The notes beneath the pieces were generated by a model. That model was not told the DNA's origin and ran no database searches. It saw only the letters and a list, made by a program, of their open reading frames with translations. Positions 37,369-46,165 of a DNA stretch of 64,000 nt are shown here, in pieces (position 1 is the first letter of the stretch; each line of letters begins with the position of its first letter). Source of the DNA: Mesorhizobium amorphae CCNWGS0123 (GTDB taxonomy: Bacteria; Pseudomonadota; Alphaproteobacteria; Rhizobiales; Rhizobiaceae); NCBI RefSeq assembly GCF_001686985.1, contig NZ_CP015318.1, positions 618,001 through 682,000 on the forward strand, read 5' to 3'. The position numbers and the translations under genes were made by a program.

Positions 37369-38457
37369 TTGATCCGCGTTCTGGGCATTGAGACGAGTTG
37401 CGACGAGACCGCCGCCAGCGTGGTGGCGCTCGACGGCACGTCCGCGCCCGAAATCCTGTCCAACATCGTGCTCAGCCAGATCGAGGAGCATGCCGCCTTC
37501 GGCGGCGTCGTCCCGGAGATCGCCGCGCGTGCCCATGTCGAGGCCCTCGACGGCATCATCGAGGCCGCCCTTGCCGATTCGGGCATGGCGCTCGGCGATA
37601 TCGATGCGATCGCTGCCACCGCCGGCCCCGGCCTCGTCGGCGGGCTGATCGTCGGTTTGATGACCGCCAAGGCGATTGCCGCAGCCGGGAACAAGCCGCT
37701 GATTGCCATCAACCATCTCGAGGGCCATGCGCTGACGGCACGGCTGACCGACGGGCTCGACTTTCCCTATCTGCTGTTGCTGGTTTCCGGCGGCCATACG
37801 CAGATCGTCGCCGTGCGCGGCGTCGGCGACTACCAGCGCTGGGCGACGACCATCGACGATGCGCTGGGCGAGGCCTTCGACAAGACCGCCAAGATGCTCG
37901 GCCTGCCCTATCCCGGCGGCCCCAATGTCGAGAAGGCGGCGGCGTCAGGCAATGCCGCACGCTTTGCCTTTCCGCGCCCGATGAAAGGCTCGGCGCAGCC
38001 CGACTTTTCCTTCTCCGGCCTCAAGACCGCCGTGCGCCAGGCGGCGACGGCCATTGCACCGCTGAGCGATGAGGATGTCGCCGACATCTGCGCCTCGTTC
38101 CAGGCAGCGGTGGCGGACGCACTGGGCGATCGTGTTGGTCGGGCACTGAACCGGTTCCGGCAGGAATTCCCGGGCAAGGCGGACCCGGCGCTGGTCGTTG
38201 CCGGCGGCGTCGCCGCCAACCGCACGATCAAGGCGACGCTGGAGGCCCTATGCGTACAAGCCGGCTTCACCTTTGTCGCGCCGCCGCTGAAGCTTTGCAC
38301 GGATAATGCGGCAATGATCGCCTGGGCCGGCATCGAACGGCTGCGCGCCGGCATGGCTGAGGAAAACGCCGCCGATTTCGTGCCACGCTCGCGCTGGCCG
38401 CTGGACAGCATCTCGGCGCCGATGGTCGGCTCGGGCCGGCGCGGGGCAAAGGCATGA
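37369..38457 (+). CDS. tsaD: tRNA N6-adenosine threonylcarbamoyltransferase
   Basis: A 362-residue Kae1/TsaD protein that completes the t6A modification of tRNAs reading ANN codons. It begins with [18 protein letters not shown]; the metal-binding pair His116 and His120 lies in [18 protein letters not shown] and [13 protein letters not shown] are also present. The only start that fits the family is the TTG at 37369, with GAGGA about 10 bases upstream. It is followed by gpsA after 12 bases. Confidence 0.95.
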   Translation: MIRVLGIETSCDETAASVVALDGTSAPEILSNIVLSQIEEHAAFGGVVPEIAARAHVEALDGIIEAALADSGMALGDIDAIAATAGPGLVGGLIVGLMTAKAIAAAGNKPLIAINHLEGHALTARLTDGLDFPYLLLLVSGGHTQIVAVRGVGDYQRWATTIDDALGEAFDKTAKMLGLPYPGGPNVEKAAASGNAARFAFPRPMKGSAQPDFSFSGLKTAVRQAATAIAPLSDEDVADICASFQAAVADALGDRVGRALNRFRQEFPGKADPALVVAGGVAANRTIKATLEALCVQAGFTFVAPPLKLCTDNAAMIAWAGIERLRAGMAEENAADFVPRSRWPLDSISAPMVGSGRRGAKA

Positions 38458-38469
38458 TCGAGGGGGGGC

Positions 38470-39480
38470 ATGACCGGCGGCGAGGATAGGGCGCCAAGCG
38501 GCTGGCGCGTTGCCGTGCTCGGCGGCGGTGCCTGGGGTACCGCGCTGGCGCTGGCAATGCTGCGCGCCGGCCATTTCGTCCGCCTTTATGCGCGCGACCC
38601 GGAGACCGTCGCCGCGATCGACCATGGCGAAAATCCGCGCTATCTGCCGGGTATTGCGATCGAGCCCGGCATCGTGGCGACCAGCGACATCAGGGCCGCG
38701 CTCGACGGCGCCGACTGCGTGCTGGCGGTGGCCCCGGCTCAGGCGCTGCGCAGCATGCTCGCTGCCGCAAAGGACCATGTGCCGAAGAGCATCCCGTTGG
38801 TTCTCTGCGCCAAGGGCATCGAACGCGACACCGGTGCGCTGCTGTCGACGATCGTCGAGAACATCCTTCCTGAGAATCCGGTTGCCGCTCTTTCCGGCCC
38901 GAGTTTTGCCACTGACGTCGCGCGTGGACTGCCAACGGCCGTGGTGGTCGCGGCCCGCGACGCTGATTTGGCCGCCGACCTTGCCGCCCGCTTTTCGGCC
39001 GAGAACCTGCGCTGCTATTCGAGCGACGACCTTGTCGGCGTCGAGATCGGCGGCGCACTGAAGAATGTCTTTGCCATTGCCGCCGGCGCTGTCACCGGCG
39101 CCAAACTGGGCGCCAGCGCCCAGGCCGCCATGGTGACGCGCGGCTTCGTCGAACTGCGCCGCATCGGTGCCGCCTTCGGCGCCAGGCCGGAGACGCTGAT
39201 GGGACTATCCGGCCTCGGCGACCTCTTGCTGACCTGCTCATCGGCGCAGTCGCGCAATTTCGCCTATGGGCTGGCGCTCGGCCAAGGCAAGCCGCTTGCC
39301 GGCCTGCCGCTGGCCGAGGGCGTGCCGACAGCGGCGATTGCCGCCCGCATCGCCATCGAGCGCCAGATCGATGCGCCGATCATCACCGCCATCGCCGCCA
39401 TACTGGAAGGCACGGTTACAGTCCGACAGGCTGTGTCGGCGCTGATGACGCGGCCGCTGAAGACCGAAACCGACTTATAA
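38470..39480 (+). CDS. gpsA: Glycerol-3-phosphate dehydrogenase [NAD(P)+]
   Basis: A 336-residue enzyme that makes sn-glycerol 3-phosphate from dihydroxyacetone phosphate for phospholipid synthesis. It has [16 protein letters not shown] (NAD(P) loop), [26 protein letters not shown] and the C-terminal [18 protein letters not shown] block with the catalytic Lys. It belongs to the tsaD operon and is followed after 27 bases by a YciI gene. Confidence 0.95.
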   Translation: MTGGEDRAPSGWRVAVLGGGAWGTALALAMLRAGHFVRLYARDPETVAAIDHGENPRYLPGIAIEPGIVATSDIRAALDGADCVLAVAPAQALRSMLAAAKDHVPKSIPLVLCAKGIERDTGALLSTIVENILPENPVAALSGPSFATDVARGLPTAVVVAARDADLAADLAARFSAENLRCYSSDDLVGVEIGGALKNVFAIAAGAVTGAKLGASAQAAMVTRGFVELRRIGAAFGARPETLMGLSGLGDLLLTCSSAQSRNFAYGLALGQGKPLAGLPLAEGVPTAAIAARIAIERQIDAPIITAIAAILEGTVTVRQAVSALMTRPLKTETDL

Positions 39481-39507
39481 GTCTCGAACAAACCGGAGCT
39501 GAAAAAG

Positions 39508-39804
39508 ATGCTGTTTGCGTTGATTTGCAAGGACAAGCCGGGCAGCCTGCAGGTGCGCCTCGATACGCGGCCCGAACATATCGCCTTCCTGGAAGGGCTG
39601 AACGGCGACAAGAAGCTCGCCTTCGCCGGCCCGTTCCTCGATGCCGACGGCAAGCCGAACGGCAGCCTCGTCGTCGTCGAAGCCACGGATCTGGCCGGCG
39701 CCGAGAAGCTGTCGGCGGCGGACCCCTATGCCAAGGCCGGCCTGTTCGAGAGCGTCGAAATCCACCAGTGGAACTGGACCTTCAACAAGCCGGCGGCTAG
39801 TTGA
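39508..39804 (+). CDS. YciI-like protein
   Basis: A 98-residue YciI/YCII-domain protein (ferredoxin-like fold). The family's conserved His and Asp lie in RPEHIAFLEGL and AADPYAKAGLFESVEIHQW. Such proteins are thought to be small hydrolases or hydrolase-like sensors; no substrate is known. GGAG lies 9 bases before the ATG. It is in the run tsaD-gpsA-yciI-EVE-methyltransferase, an order I associate with Hyphomicrobiales. Confidence 0.87.
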   Translation: MLFALICKDKPGSLQVRLDTRPEHIAFLEGLNGDKKLAFAGPFLDADGKPNGSLVVVEATDLAGAEKLSAADPYAKAGLFESVEIHQWNWTFNKPAAS

Positions 39805-39831
39805 TTGCAGGCCGAACGGAGGAGCAAAAGC

Positions 39832-40257
39832 ATGAACTACTGGCTGTTCAAATCCGAGCCCTCGGTGTTCTCCTTCGAGGCGCTGAAGGCCAAGGGCAAG
39901 GCCGGCACGCAGTGGGACGGCGTGCGCAACTACGCGGCGCGCAACAACATGAAGGCGATGCAGATCGGCGATCTCGGCTTCTTCTACCATTCCAATGAGG
40001 GGCTCAACATCGTTGGCATCGCCGAGGTCTGCGCCTTGGCACATCCGGACAGCACCACCGACGATCCGCGTTGGGAATGCGTCGACATCCGCGCCGTCAG
40101 GGACGTGCCGAACCCGCCGACGCTGGAAGAGGTCAAGGCCAATCCCAAGCTCGCCGAAATGGCGCTGGTCCGGCTCGGGCGGCTTTCCGTGCAGCCGGTG
40201 ACGCCGGCCGAATGGAAAGAGGTCTGCCGCATGGGCGGGCTGACGCCCGCTCCGTGA
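39832..40257 (+). CDS. EVE domain protein
   Basis: A 141-residue single-domain EVE/Thyn1-like protein. It starts NYWLFKSEPSVFSFEAL and contains WDGVRNYAARNNMKAMQIGD and FYHSNEGLNIVGIAEV, the aromatic-cage elements that in this PUA-like fold bind modified bases. GGAGGAG lies 5-6 bases before the ATG. Its stop TGA overlaps the GTG start of the next gene, so the methyltransferase is coupled to it. Confidence 0.9.
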   Translation: MNYWLFKSEPSVFSFEALKAKGKAGTQWDGVRNYAARNNMKAMQIGDLGFFYHSNEGLNIVGIAEVCALAHPDSTTDDPRWECVDIRAVRDVPNPPTLEEVKANPKLAEMALVRLGRLSVQPVTPAEWKEVCRMGGLTPAP

Positions 40258-40910
40258 CGATACTCACGCCGAACAGCGCCACAAGATTCATCCTCGACAA
40301 TACGGCGCTGATGGCGCCGCCGCATGTGCCCGAAGTCTTGTTGCATCTGGCCGACGAAGCGCATGATCTGTGGCTACGCACCGAGGACGAGCTTGCCGCG
40401 ATCGGCCTGCCGCCACCCTTCTGGGCCTTCGCCTGGGCCGGCGGCCAGGGTCTCGCCCGCTACGTGCTTGACCATCCGGCCACGGTACGCGGCAAGCGCG
40501 TGCTCGATTTCGCCTCCGGCTCCGGCCTTGTCGCTATCGCGGCTGCGAAGGCCGGCGCGACCGAGGTGATCGCCGCCGACGTCGACCCGTTCTGCGCGAC
40601 GGCGATTGCCCTCAATACAGAAGCCAATCAGGTCGAGGTGGAATTCTTCGGCACGGACTGCATCGGCACTGATGAAGGCTGGGATGTGGTTGTTGCCGGC
40701 GACGTCTTCTACGACAAGCCCTTCGCCGACAGGCTGATGCCATGGTTCGCGGCGCTGAAGGCGCGCGGCGCGGAAATCCTGATCGGTGATCCCGGCCGCT
40801 CCTATCTGCCGAAGGCGGGACTGGAGCCGCTCGGCGTCTACGAAGTGCCGGTGACGCGCGCGCTGGAGGATGCCGAGGTCAAGCGCACGACCGTCTGGCG
40901 CCTTGCTTGA
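40254..40910 (+). CDS. SAM-dependent protein methyltransferase (ETF-beta lysine methyltransferase-like)
   Basis: A 218-residue class I methyltransferase. Motif I is LDFASGSGLVAIAAAKAGA and the post-motif acidic residue lies in VIAADVDPFC; motif IV is VVAGDVFYDKPFADR, which gives the D-V-F-Y form typical of the METTL20/ETF-beta group. PPPFWAFAWAGGQGLARYVL precedes motif I, as in that group. The start is the GTG at 40254 inside the EVE stop (GTGA). Substrate identity is an inference from family likeness. Confidence 0.8.
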   Translation: MTILTPNSATRFILDNTALMAPPHVPEVLLHLADEAHDLWLRTEDELAAIGLPPPFWAFAWAGGQGLARYVLDHPATVRGKRVLDFASGSGLVAIAAAKAGATEVIAADVDPFCATAIALNTEANQVEVEFFGTDCIGTDEGWDVVVAGDVFYDKPFADRLMPWFAALKARGAEILIGDPGRSYLPKAGLEPLGVYEVPVTRALEDAEVKRTTVWRLA

Positions 40911-41013
40911 CGCCGCCGCCGAACAGGCGTTCCATCGCGCATCAAAGAATATGCATGTCGTTGTCCCGAAGCAGCTGCGCACTTTTGGGCGACCTGCATA
41001 CGGAGGGGGAACC

Positions 41014-41436
41014 ATGGATTTTTCGGCAGTGAACTGGCTGGCGGTGATCGTCGCCGCCGTGGTGGCGTGGCTGTTCGGCGCGGCCTGGTACATGGGCTTG
41101 AGCAAGCCGTGGCTGAAGGCTGCCAAGCTCGACCCGGCGACGATGAATCGCTCGCTGCTGCCCTTCATCATCTCCTTCATCGCCGAACTGATCATGGCTC
41201 TGGTCATGGCACTGGTCGTCGGCGCGATGACCGGCGGCGAACCGACCCTGGTCGCTGGGCTGGTCTTCGGCTTCGTCCTGTGGCTGGGCTTCGTCGCAAC
41301 GACGCTGTCGGTCAACCACCGCTATGAAGGATTTGGCTGGGACCTGACCCTCATCGACACCGGTCACTGGCTCGGCGTGCTGCTTCTCATCGGCGCGGTG
41401 ATCGGCTGGTTCGGTGCGCCGGTCGTTGCCGGCTGA
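41014..41436 (+). CDS. DUF1761 membrane protein
   Basis: A 140-residue integral membrane protein with four hydrophobic helices and the DUF1761 pattern: NWLAVIVAAVVAWLFGAAWY near the start and VNHRYEGFGWDLTLIDTGHW near the end. GGAGGGGG lies 5 bases before the ATG. Function is unknown. It is 104 bases after the methyltransferase and convergent with a LysR gene, so it is probably its own unit. Confidence 0.83.
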   Translation: MDFSAVNWLAVIVAAVVAWLFGAAWYMGLSKPWLKAAKLDPATMNRSLLPFIISFIAELIMALVMALVVGAMTGGEPTLVAGLVFGFVLWLGFVATTLSVNHRYEGFGWDLTLIDTGHWLGVLLLIGAVIGWFGAPVVAG

Positions 41437-41461
41437 GTGCACCCCGCCGACCGCATGGCGG

Positions 41462-42412
41462 CTAAAGCTCGTCCCAACTCCGGCGTGTCGGGTCCGGCTG
41501 CGGCTTGTGGACCTCGTTCAGGATCCAGTCCTTGAAGGCCACGATCCTGGCGTCATTCGCGGATCCGACCGGATAGACCAGGAAGTAGGCGAATTCGGGC
41601 GCGACCTTGATGCCCAGTGCGAACGGCCGCACCAGCCGGCCTTCCGACAGATCATTGGCCACCATGGCGAAATCGGCGAGCGCCACCGCATTGCCGTCGA
41701 GCGCTGCCTGCACCGCATCCGATGAGCTGCCGAAAACGATGGTCCGGCTGTCGTCGAAATCATCGACGCCCGCCGCCGCCATCCACATGCGCCAGTTCGG
41801 CCAGGTGACGCCCTGGCGCGACCATACGATATGGGCGAGCGTGTGCTGGAACAGGTCGCGCGGCTCCTTGAGCGGCGGCCCGGAGCGCAGCAGGGCCGGG
41901 CTGCAGACCGGAGTGATGATGTTGTCGAACAGGCGGTCGGCGCATAGCCCCGGATATTTGCCGGTGCCGAAGCGGATGCCGATATCGACGTCGTCGCGGT
42001 CGAAGTCGCGCACTTCATAGGAGATGTCGAAGCGCAGCTCGATGCCAGGCCGCTGCCGGCGAAAATCATCGACGCGCCGCATCAGCCATTTCGTCGCGAA
42101 TTGCGCGTCCAGCGTAATCTTCAGCAGCGCCGTTCCGCGCGCCGTCTTCTGCGCCCGCGAAACCGCCCGGCCCAGCAGGTCGAGCGCGTCGGTCGCGGCG
42201 TCGGAAAGCACCGTACCTGCTTCCGTCAGCCGGATGGTGCGGCTGGTGCGCGTGAACAGGACCAGTCCGAGCTGGTCCTCGATCTCCTTTATCTGATGGC
42301 TGACCGCGGCCGGCGTCAGCCCGAGCTCATCGGCGGCGCGGGTGAAATTGAGGTGCCTTGCCGCCGCCTCCAGCGTTCTCAAGGCACGAGTTCCCGGCAG
42401 CAGGCGGGCCAT
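41462..42412 (-). CDS. LysR-family regulator, GcvA-like
   Basis: A 316-residue protein. The winged helix-turn-helix is at residues 9-68 (TLEAAARHLNFTRAADELGLTPAAVSHQI, given here in overview). A substrate-binding domain of the GcvA subgroup follows (LRFDISYEVRDFDRDDVDIGIRFGTGKYPG). GcvA-type regulators often control beta-lactamase, glycine or amino-acid genes. No divergent target gene of that kind is adjacent; upstream lies the short DUF1127 gene. Confidence 0.87.
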   Translation of the reverse strand: MARLLPGTRALRTLEAAARHLNFTRAADELGLTPAAVSHQIKEIEDQLGLVLFTRTSRTIRLTEAGTVLSDAATDALDLLGRAVSRAQKTARGTALLKITLDAQFATKWLMRRVDDFRRQRPGIELRFDISYEVRDFDRDDVDIGIRFGTGKYPGLCADRLFDNIITPVCSPALLRSGPPLKEPRDLFQHTLAHIVWSRQGVTWPNWRMWMAAAGVDDFDDSRTIVFGSSSDAVQAALDGNAVALADFAMVANDLSEGRLVRPFALGIKVAPEFAYFLVYPVGSANDARIVAFKDWILNEVHKPQPDPTRRSWDEL

Positions 42413-42575
42413 CAGGGCGAGACCTGGTCAAATGGGATTATGGCGCTTCGATCCTCAAAGAAAACTTGATGATGAGACAAGAACTACTCGTTTCCCCCCT
42501 AGATTTCAATCCGGCATGATGTGACCACCGAAACACCATCAAACCGGATTTGACATTCCGAGAATGGATCACACC

Positions 42576-42836
42576 ATGTCACACATCGCCTTGAGATCAC
42601 CAGCCGCCCGGCCGACCTGGCTCGGTGCCACGCTTGACTGGTTCCGCCATGCCAGGATTGCCATACGCCTCGCCCACCAGGAAATCGCCCACCAGGATGT
42701 CGAGGATCTCTCCGATCGCCAGCTGCGCGACATCGGCGCCGAACGCAAGGACGTCGCCCGCGCCATGGACCGCGAACTCGGCCGCCTCGGCCTGCTCGAC
42801 ACAGGCTGGCAGCCGCCACGCCGTCCGAACCATTGA
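42576..42836 (+). CDS. DUF1127 (YjiS-like) small protein
   Basis: An 86-residue basic protein. The DUF1127 core is the C-terminal part: HQDVEDLSDRQLRDIGAERKD, a helix with the D-L-S-D-x-x-L-x-D-I-G pattern. Such proteins in rhizobia bind RNA or influence phosphate and C1 metabolism, but roles differ. An ATG four codons upstream (42564) is equally possible. It is not in an operon. Confidence 0.78.
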   Translation: MSHIALRSPAARPTWLGATLDWFRHARIAIRLAHQEIAHQDVEDLSDRQLRDIGAERKDVARAMDRELGRLGLLDTGWQPPRRPNH

Positions 42837-42999
42837 TACGCTCGAAGGGCTGTTGAGATTCAGGTCGGGCCGAGTCGGAGTCGAAGACGGACGCGAAGCG
42901 GCCAAACAAGATGGCTTCCGAGAACCGGAGCGGAGCGTACTAAAGTACCTGAGCACCGGAAGCGCGGGAAACCATCGTTTGCAGGCCGGCTGAATATCA
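42837..42999. repeat. Conserved-looking palindromic intergenic sequence
   Basis: Between the DUF1127 stop and the L,D-transpeptidase end lies a 163-base stretch with CCGGAGCGGAGCGTACTAAAGTACCTGAGCACCGG-like symmetry, given here as two pieces: GTACT (42937-42941) facing AGTAC (42944-42948) with CCGG on both sides. I recall this motif recurring in Mesorhizobium-type intergenic regions, but cannot confirm copy number from one window. Confidence 0.4.
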
Positions 43000-43006
43000 A
43001 TGGCCC

Positions 43007-43603
43007 TTAACGAACCACCCTCACCACCGTCCTATCCGACAGCAGCGGCAAAAGTCGCGCCATGGTTTGCGCCGTCACCGCCACGCAGCCTTGCGTCGGC
43101 GTGAAGCCGGGCCGTGCCAGATGGAAGAAGATGGCGCTGCCGCGCCCGCGGCGGCGTGGGGCAATGTTCCAGTCGAGCACCAGACAGGCATCATAGAGCC
43201 TATCGGAACGCCGCATCCGCTCGTGGCTGGCGCCATAGGGGATTTTCACCGGGCGATTGTAGTTGCGGTCGTCCGGCACCTCGCACCAGCCGAGATCGGG
43301 GCCGATCGGCGTCATCGCCAGCCGCGTCCTGCGGCCATTGGAAAACTGATCCCCACGAAAATACCCCGACAGGATCCGCATCGCTGCGAGCGGCGTGGCG
43401 CCATCGCCTTCGCGCTTGTTGGCCGAAATGCCGCCGCGCCCCAGGGCGCAGGCAAACACCAGGCGGCCGGCCTGCAAAAACCCCTGGCTGGGGTTGCCTG
43501 GCCTGGCGCGCACGCTGAGCACGCGCAACCCTTTTGGCAAAAATGCGCCGGCTGCATTGCATGGACGTTTTTTCTTGTATGATCGTGTCACGGAACAAAT
43601 CAC
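43007..43603 (-). CDS. L,D-transpeptidase (YkuD-type catalytic domain)
   Basis: A 198-residue protein. The C-terminal half contains the L,D-transpeptidase signature: FHLARPGFTPTQGCVAV, where His and the Cys of QGC act in catalysis. KIPYGASHERMRRSDRLYDACLVLDW precedes it in the usual layout (given in overview). These enzymes form 3-3 peptidoglycan cross-links or attach proteins. The start is uncertain: a GTG at 43603 and a GTG at 43591 are both possible, and no good signal peptide is evident. It diverges from cenR. Confidence 0.78.
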   Translation of the reverse strand: MICSVTRSYKKKRPCNAAGAFLPKGLRVLSVRARPGNPSQGFLQAGRLVFACALGRGGISANKREGDGATPLAAMRILSGYFRGDQFSNGRRTRLAMTPIGPDLGWCEVPDDRNYNRPVKIPYGASHERMRRSDRLYDACLVLDWNIAPRRRGRGSAIFFHLARPGFTPTQGCVAVTAQTMARLLPLLSDRTVVRVVR

Positions 43604-43687
43604 TGTGATCGGCTGTTCTGTCGGTCAGCTTCAGCATAAACGGGGGGCGGTCAACTGAATTTTCTTTTCAAAACAACGGATTGATCC

Positions 43688-44371
43688 ATGACCTCACGCA
43701 CAATTCTGATCGTTGACGACGATGACGACCTGCGCGGCACGCTCGTCGAGCAACTGGCCCTCTACGAGGAATTCGACGTCCAGCAGGAAGCAACGGCCGC
43801 AAAAGGCGTCGCTGCGGCCCGCGGCGGCCTTGTCGACCTGCTCATTATGGATGTCGGCCTGCCCGACATGGACGGCCGCGAGGCCGTGAAAATCCTGCGC
43901 AAGGGCGGCTACAAGGCGCCCATCATCATGCTGACCGGGCATGATACCGATTCCGACACGATTCTTGGACTCGAGGCTGGCGCCAACGACTATGTGACCA
44001 AGCCGTTCCGCTTCGCGGTGCTGCTTGCCCGCGTCCGTGCCCAGCTGCGCCAGCACGAGCAGAGCGAGGACGCCACCTTCTCGGTCGGCCCCTACACTTT
44101 CAAGCCGAGCCAGAAGCTCCTGATCGACCAGCGCGGCGCCAAGGTGCGGCTGACCGAAAAGGAGGCCTCGATCATCAAATATCTCTACCGCGCCGACCAG
44201 AAGGTGGTAACGCGCGACGTGCTGCTGGAAGAGGTCTGGGGCTACAATTCCGGCGTCACCACGCACACGCTGGAAACCCATGTCTACCGTCTGCGTCAGA
44301 AGATCGAGCGCGATCCTTCCAATGCCGAAATTCTTGTGACAGAAAGCGGCGGCTACAAGCTGGTTCCTTAA
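43688..44371 (+). CDS. cenR: OmpR/PhoB-type response regulator CenR
   Basis: A 227-residue regulator. Receiver domain: acidic residues Asp10-Asp13, phospho-acceptor Asp55 in LLIMDVGLPDMDGRE, Lys in DYVTKPFRFAVLLARVRAQL. Winged-helix domain: VRLTEKEASIIKYLYRA, VTRDVLLEEVWGYNSGVTTH, TLETHVYRLRQKIERDPS. The linker text RQHEQSEDATF is nearly that of Caulobacter CenR, an essential regulator of envelope integrity. The CenK kinase is not in the window. The GGA before the ATG is weak. Confidence 0.82.
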   Translation: MTSRTILIVDDDDDLRGTLVEQLALYEEFDVQQEATAAKGVAAARGGLVDLLIMDVGLPDMDGREAVKILRKGGYKAPIIMLTGHDTDSDTILGLEAGANDYVTKPFRFAVLLARVRAQLRQHEQSEDATFSVGPYTFKPSQKLLIDQRGAKVRLTEKEASIIKYLYRADQKVVTRDVLLEEVWGYNSGVTTHTLETHVYRLRQKIERDPSNAEILVTESGGYKLVP

Positions 44372-44477
44372 ACTTTTCATGATCCAATGAGCGGTCGGGC
44401 GGGGCCGCTTTCGGGTGCGATCCTGATACTGGAGGGTGGTAGGATCGACTCCGAAACGCATCGGCCAAAGATCGGAA

Positions 44478-44556
44478 TCGATTTTTGGAAAGCATGGTGC
44501 GTAGATTCAGGATGTTAGAGCATCCTTTGCGCATCCAATGGGATGCGGCGCTCTAA
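44478..44556. repeat. Composite palindromic intergenic repeat
   Basis: TTAGAGC (44515-44521) and GCTCTAA (44550-44556) form the outer arms; CGCATCC (44530-44536) and GGATGCG (44541-44547) form the inner arms around AATG. Upstream, TCGATTTTTGGAAAGCATG is similar to part of the repeat at 24683-24751. The whole unit matches an intergenic sequence common in rhizobia. It could also end the cenR message. Confidence 0.65.
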
Positions 44557-44593
44557 GGGAGGGATTGGACTGACCGCTCGGGGACATAGCTAG

Positions 44594-45049
44594 ATGGCGC
44601 TGGATGACGACATCCGCATCCTGTCCGCCGTGAGGCTCTTCGAGGGCTTCACGCAGGAACAGCTGCGCCTGCTCGCCTTCGGCGCCGAAACCACTCTGCT
44701 GCAGGCGAACCACAAGCTCTACCGCGAGGACGACGTGGCCGATTCGGCCTACATCGTCGTCAGCGGCCGCATCGTGCTCTATCGCGAGCAGAATGGCGAC
44801 CGCATCCCCATCAACACGGTCGGTCCGGGCACCATCTTGAGCGAGCTGGCGCTGATTGCCGACACCAACCGGTTGACCAGCGCCTCCGCCGAGATCGATT
44901 CGGAGGTGCTGCGCTTGAGCCGCAAGATGTTCCGCCGCATCCTGGAAGAATATCCCGAGATCGCGGTGAACCTGCACCAGCGCATCCTGGAGGATTTTCA
45001 GGCGTTGATCCGTCGCATCGAGGAGCTGGCGCCGCGCTTTACGGGGTAG
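44594..45049 (+). CDS. Cyclic nucleotide-binding domain protein without DNA-binding domain
   Basis: A 151-residue protein made of a single CRP-like cNMP-binding fold: LYREDDVADSAYIVVSGRIVLY (first strands) and TILSELALIADTNRLTSASAEID, where the phosphate-binding cassette is present but lacks the usual Gly-Glu-hydrophobic-Ala-Arg pattern. The long C-helix ends at residue 145, so there is no helix-turn-helix. It may bind a partner or sense a ligand. It lies downstream of cenR across a repeat; shared control is possible but not shown. Confidence 0.75.
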   Translation: MALDDDIRILSAVRLFEGFTQEQLRLLAFGAETTLLQANHKLYREDDVADSAYIVVSGRIVLYREQNGDRIPINTVGPGTILSELALIADTNRLTSASAEIDSEVLRLSRKMFRRILEEYPEIAVNLHQRILEDFQALIRRIEELAPRFTG

Positions 45050-45072
45050 GTTCGACTACGCGCCGACCACGC

Positions 45073-45879
45073 CTACTCTAAATCAAATCGCGCAATGACC
45101 GGCACATGGTCCGACGGCCGTTCCCAGCCGCGCGCCGGGCGCAGAATTTCATAGCCGGCAAAATTCGTGACCAGGTTCGGCGACGACCAGACATGGTCGA
45201 GCCGGCGGCCGCGGTCCGAGGCCTCCCAGTCCTGCGCGCGATAGCTCCACCAAGTGTAGAGTTTCTGTTCCTGCGGCACGTTGAGCCGCATCAAGTCGAC
45301 CCAGTTGCCGGCGCGCCGCATCGCCTCGAAGCTTTCCGTCTCGACCGGCGTGTGGCTGACGACTTTGAGCAACTGCTTGTGCGACCAGACATCGTGCTCG
45401 AGCGGCGCGATATTGAGGTCGCCGACCAGGATCGAGCCGGACACCTCGTCGTGCTCGGCGCGGATGGCGTTCATCTCGGCGACAAAATCGAGCTTGTGCC
45501 TGAACTTGCGGTTGATCTCCGGGTCGGGTTCGTCACCGCCGGCAGGCACATAGAAATTGTGCAGCAGGATCGCCTTGCCGCCGGCCCGCACCGTGACCGA
45601 CAGATGCCGGCTGTCATCGATCTCGCAGAAGCGCCGCTTCTCGACCACTTCGATCGGCCGCCGCGCCACCGTCGCGACGCCGTGGTAGCCCTTCTGGCCG
45701 TGGAAAGCGATGTGCTCGTAGCCAAGCTTGCGGAAGGCCTTCTCGGGAAACAACTCGTCGGGAACTTTCGTCTCCTGCAGGCAGAGCACGTCGGGGGCCT
45801 GCTCAATAAGCAGGCGCTCGACGATCGGCATGCGCAAGCGAACGGAGTTGATGTTCCAGGTGGCGACGGAAAAGGGCAT
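45073..45879 (-). CDS. xthA: Exodeoxyribonuclease III
   Basis: A 268-residue EEP-superfamily nuclease for base-excision repair. It has ATWNINSVRLRMP (metal-binding Asn), CLQETKVPDELFP (catalytic Glu), VGDLNIAPLEHDVW (Asp-Asn), and DHVWSSPNL plus RPSDHVPVIARFD (catalytic His at the end). The order ftsK-lolA-xthA on the minus strand is known in Hyphomicrobiales, with a palindromic repeat before it here. Confidence 0.94.
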   Translation of the reverse strand: MPFSVATWNINSVRLRMPIVERLLIEQAPDVLCLQETKVPDELFPEKAFRKLGYEHIAFHGQKGYHGVATVARRPIEVVEKRRFCEIDDSRHLSVTVRAGGKAILLHNFYVPAGGDEPDPEINRKFRHKLDFVAEMNAIRAEHDEVSGSILVGDLNIAPLEHDVWSHKQLLKVVSHTPVETESFEAMRRAGNWVDLMRLNVPQEQKLYTWWSYRAQDWEASDRGRRLDHVWSSPNLVTNFAGYEILRPARGWERPSDHVPVIARFDLE

Positions 45880-45961
45880 GCGACAGGGTCCGGCAAAAGA
45901 TCACCGATCTACTGCCAGTCGCACGCCGCAAAAACAAGCTGGGTGATAATCGGCAAGGTCG

Positions 45962-46133
45962 GCGCTGCCCCTCATTGCCCTGCCGGGCATTTCTCCCCGT
46001 AAACGGGGAGAAAGAAAGCTGGCCGCGGCCTTGCGCTCATTCTGCAACGCTGGCGATTGGCGAAACCTTCGATGGCAGCGTCCTTCTCCCGTTTACGGGG
46101 AGAAGGTGGCGGCAGCCAGATGAGGGGCAGCGC
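45962..46133. repeat. Palindromic repeat between lolA and xthA
   Basis: The ends GCGCTGCCCCTCAT (45962-45975) and ATGAGGGGCAGCGC (46120-46133) are perfect inverted copies of 14 bases. Each arm also carries an inner palindrome of the form TTCTCCCCGTAAACGGGGAG. The core CCCTGCCGGGCAT is shared with the repeat at 10621-10797. It is transcribed between two minus-strand genes. Confidence 0.75.
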
Positions 46134-46165
46134 AAACGCCGGAAGGTTCCGCACGACAGCGGACC

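Noticed and set aside
43007..43603. L,D-transpeptidase gene as truncated
   Set aside because: The N-terminal part is short and its start unclear, but the catalytic domain is complete and family members of about 170-200 residues are common.
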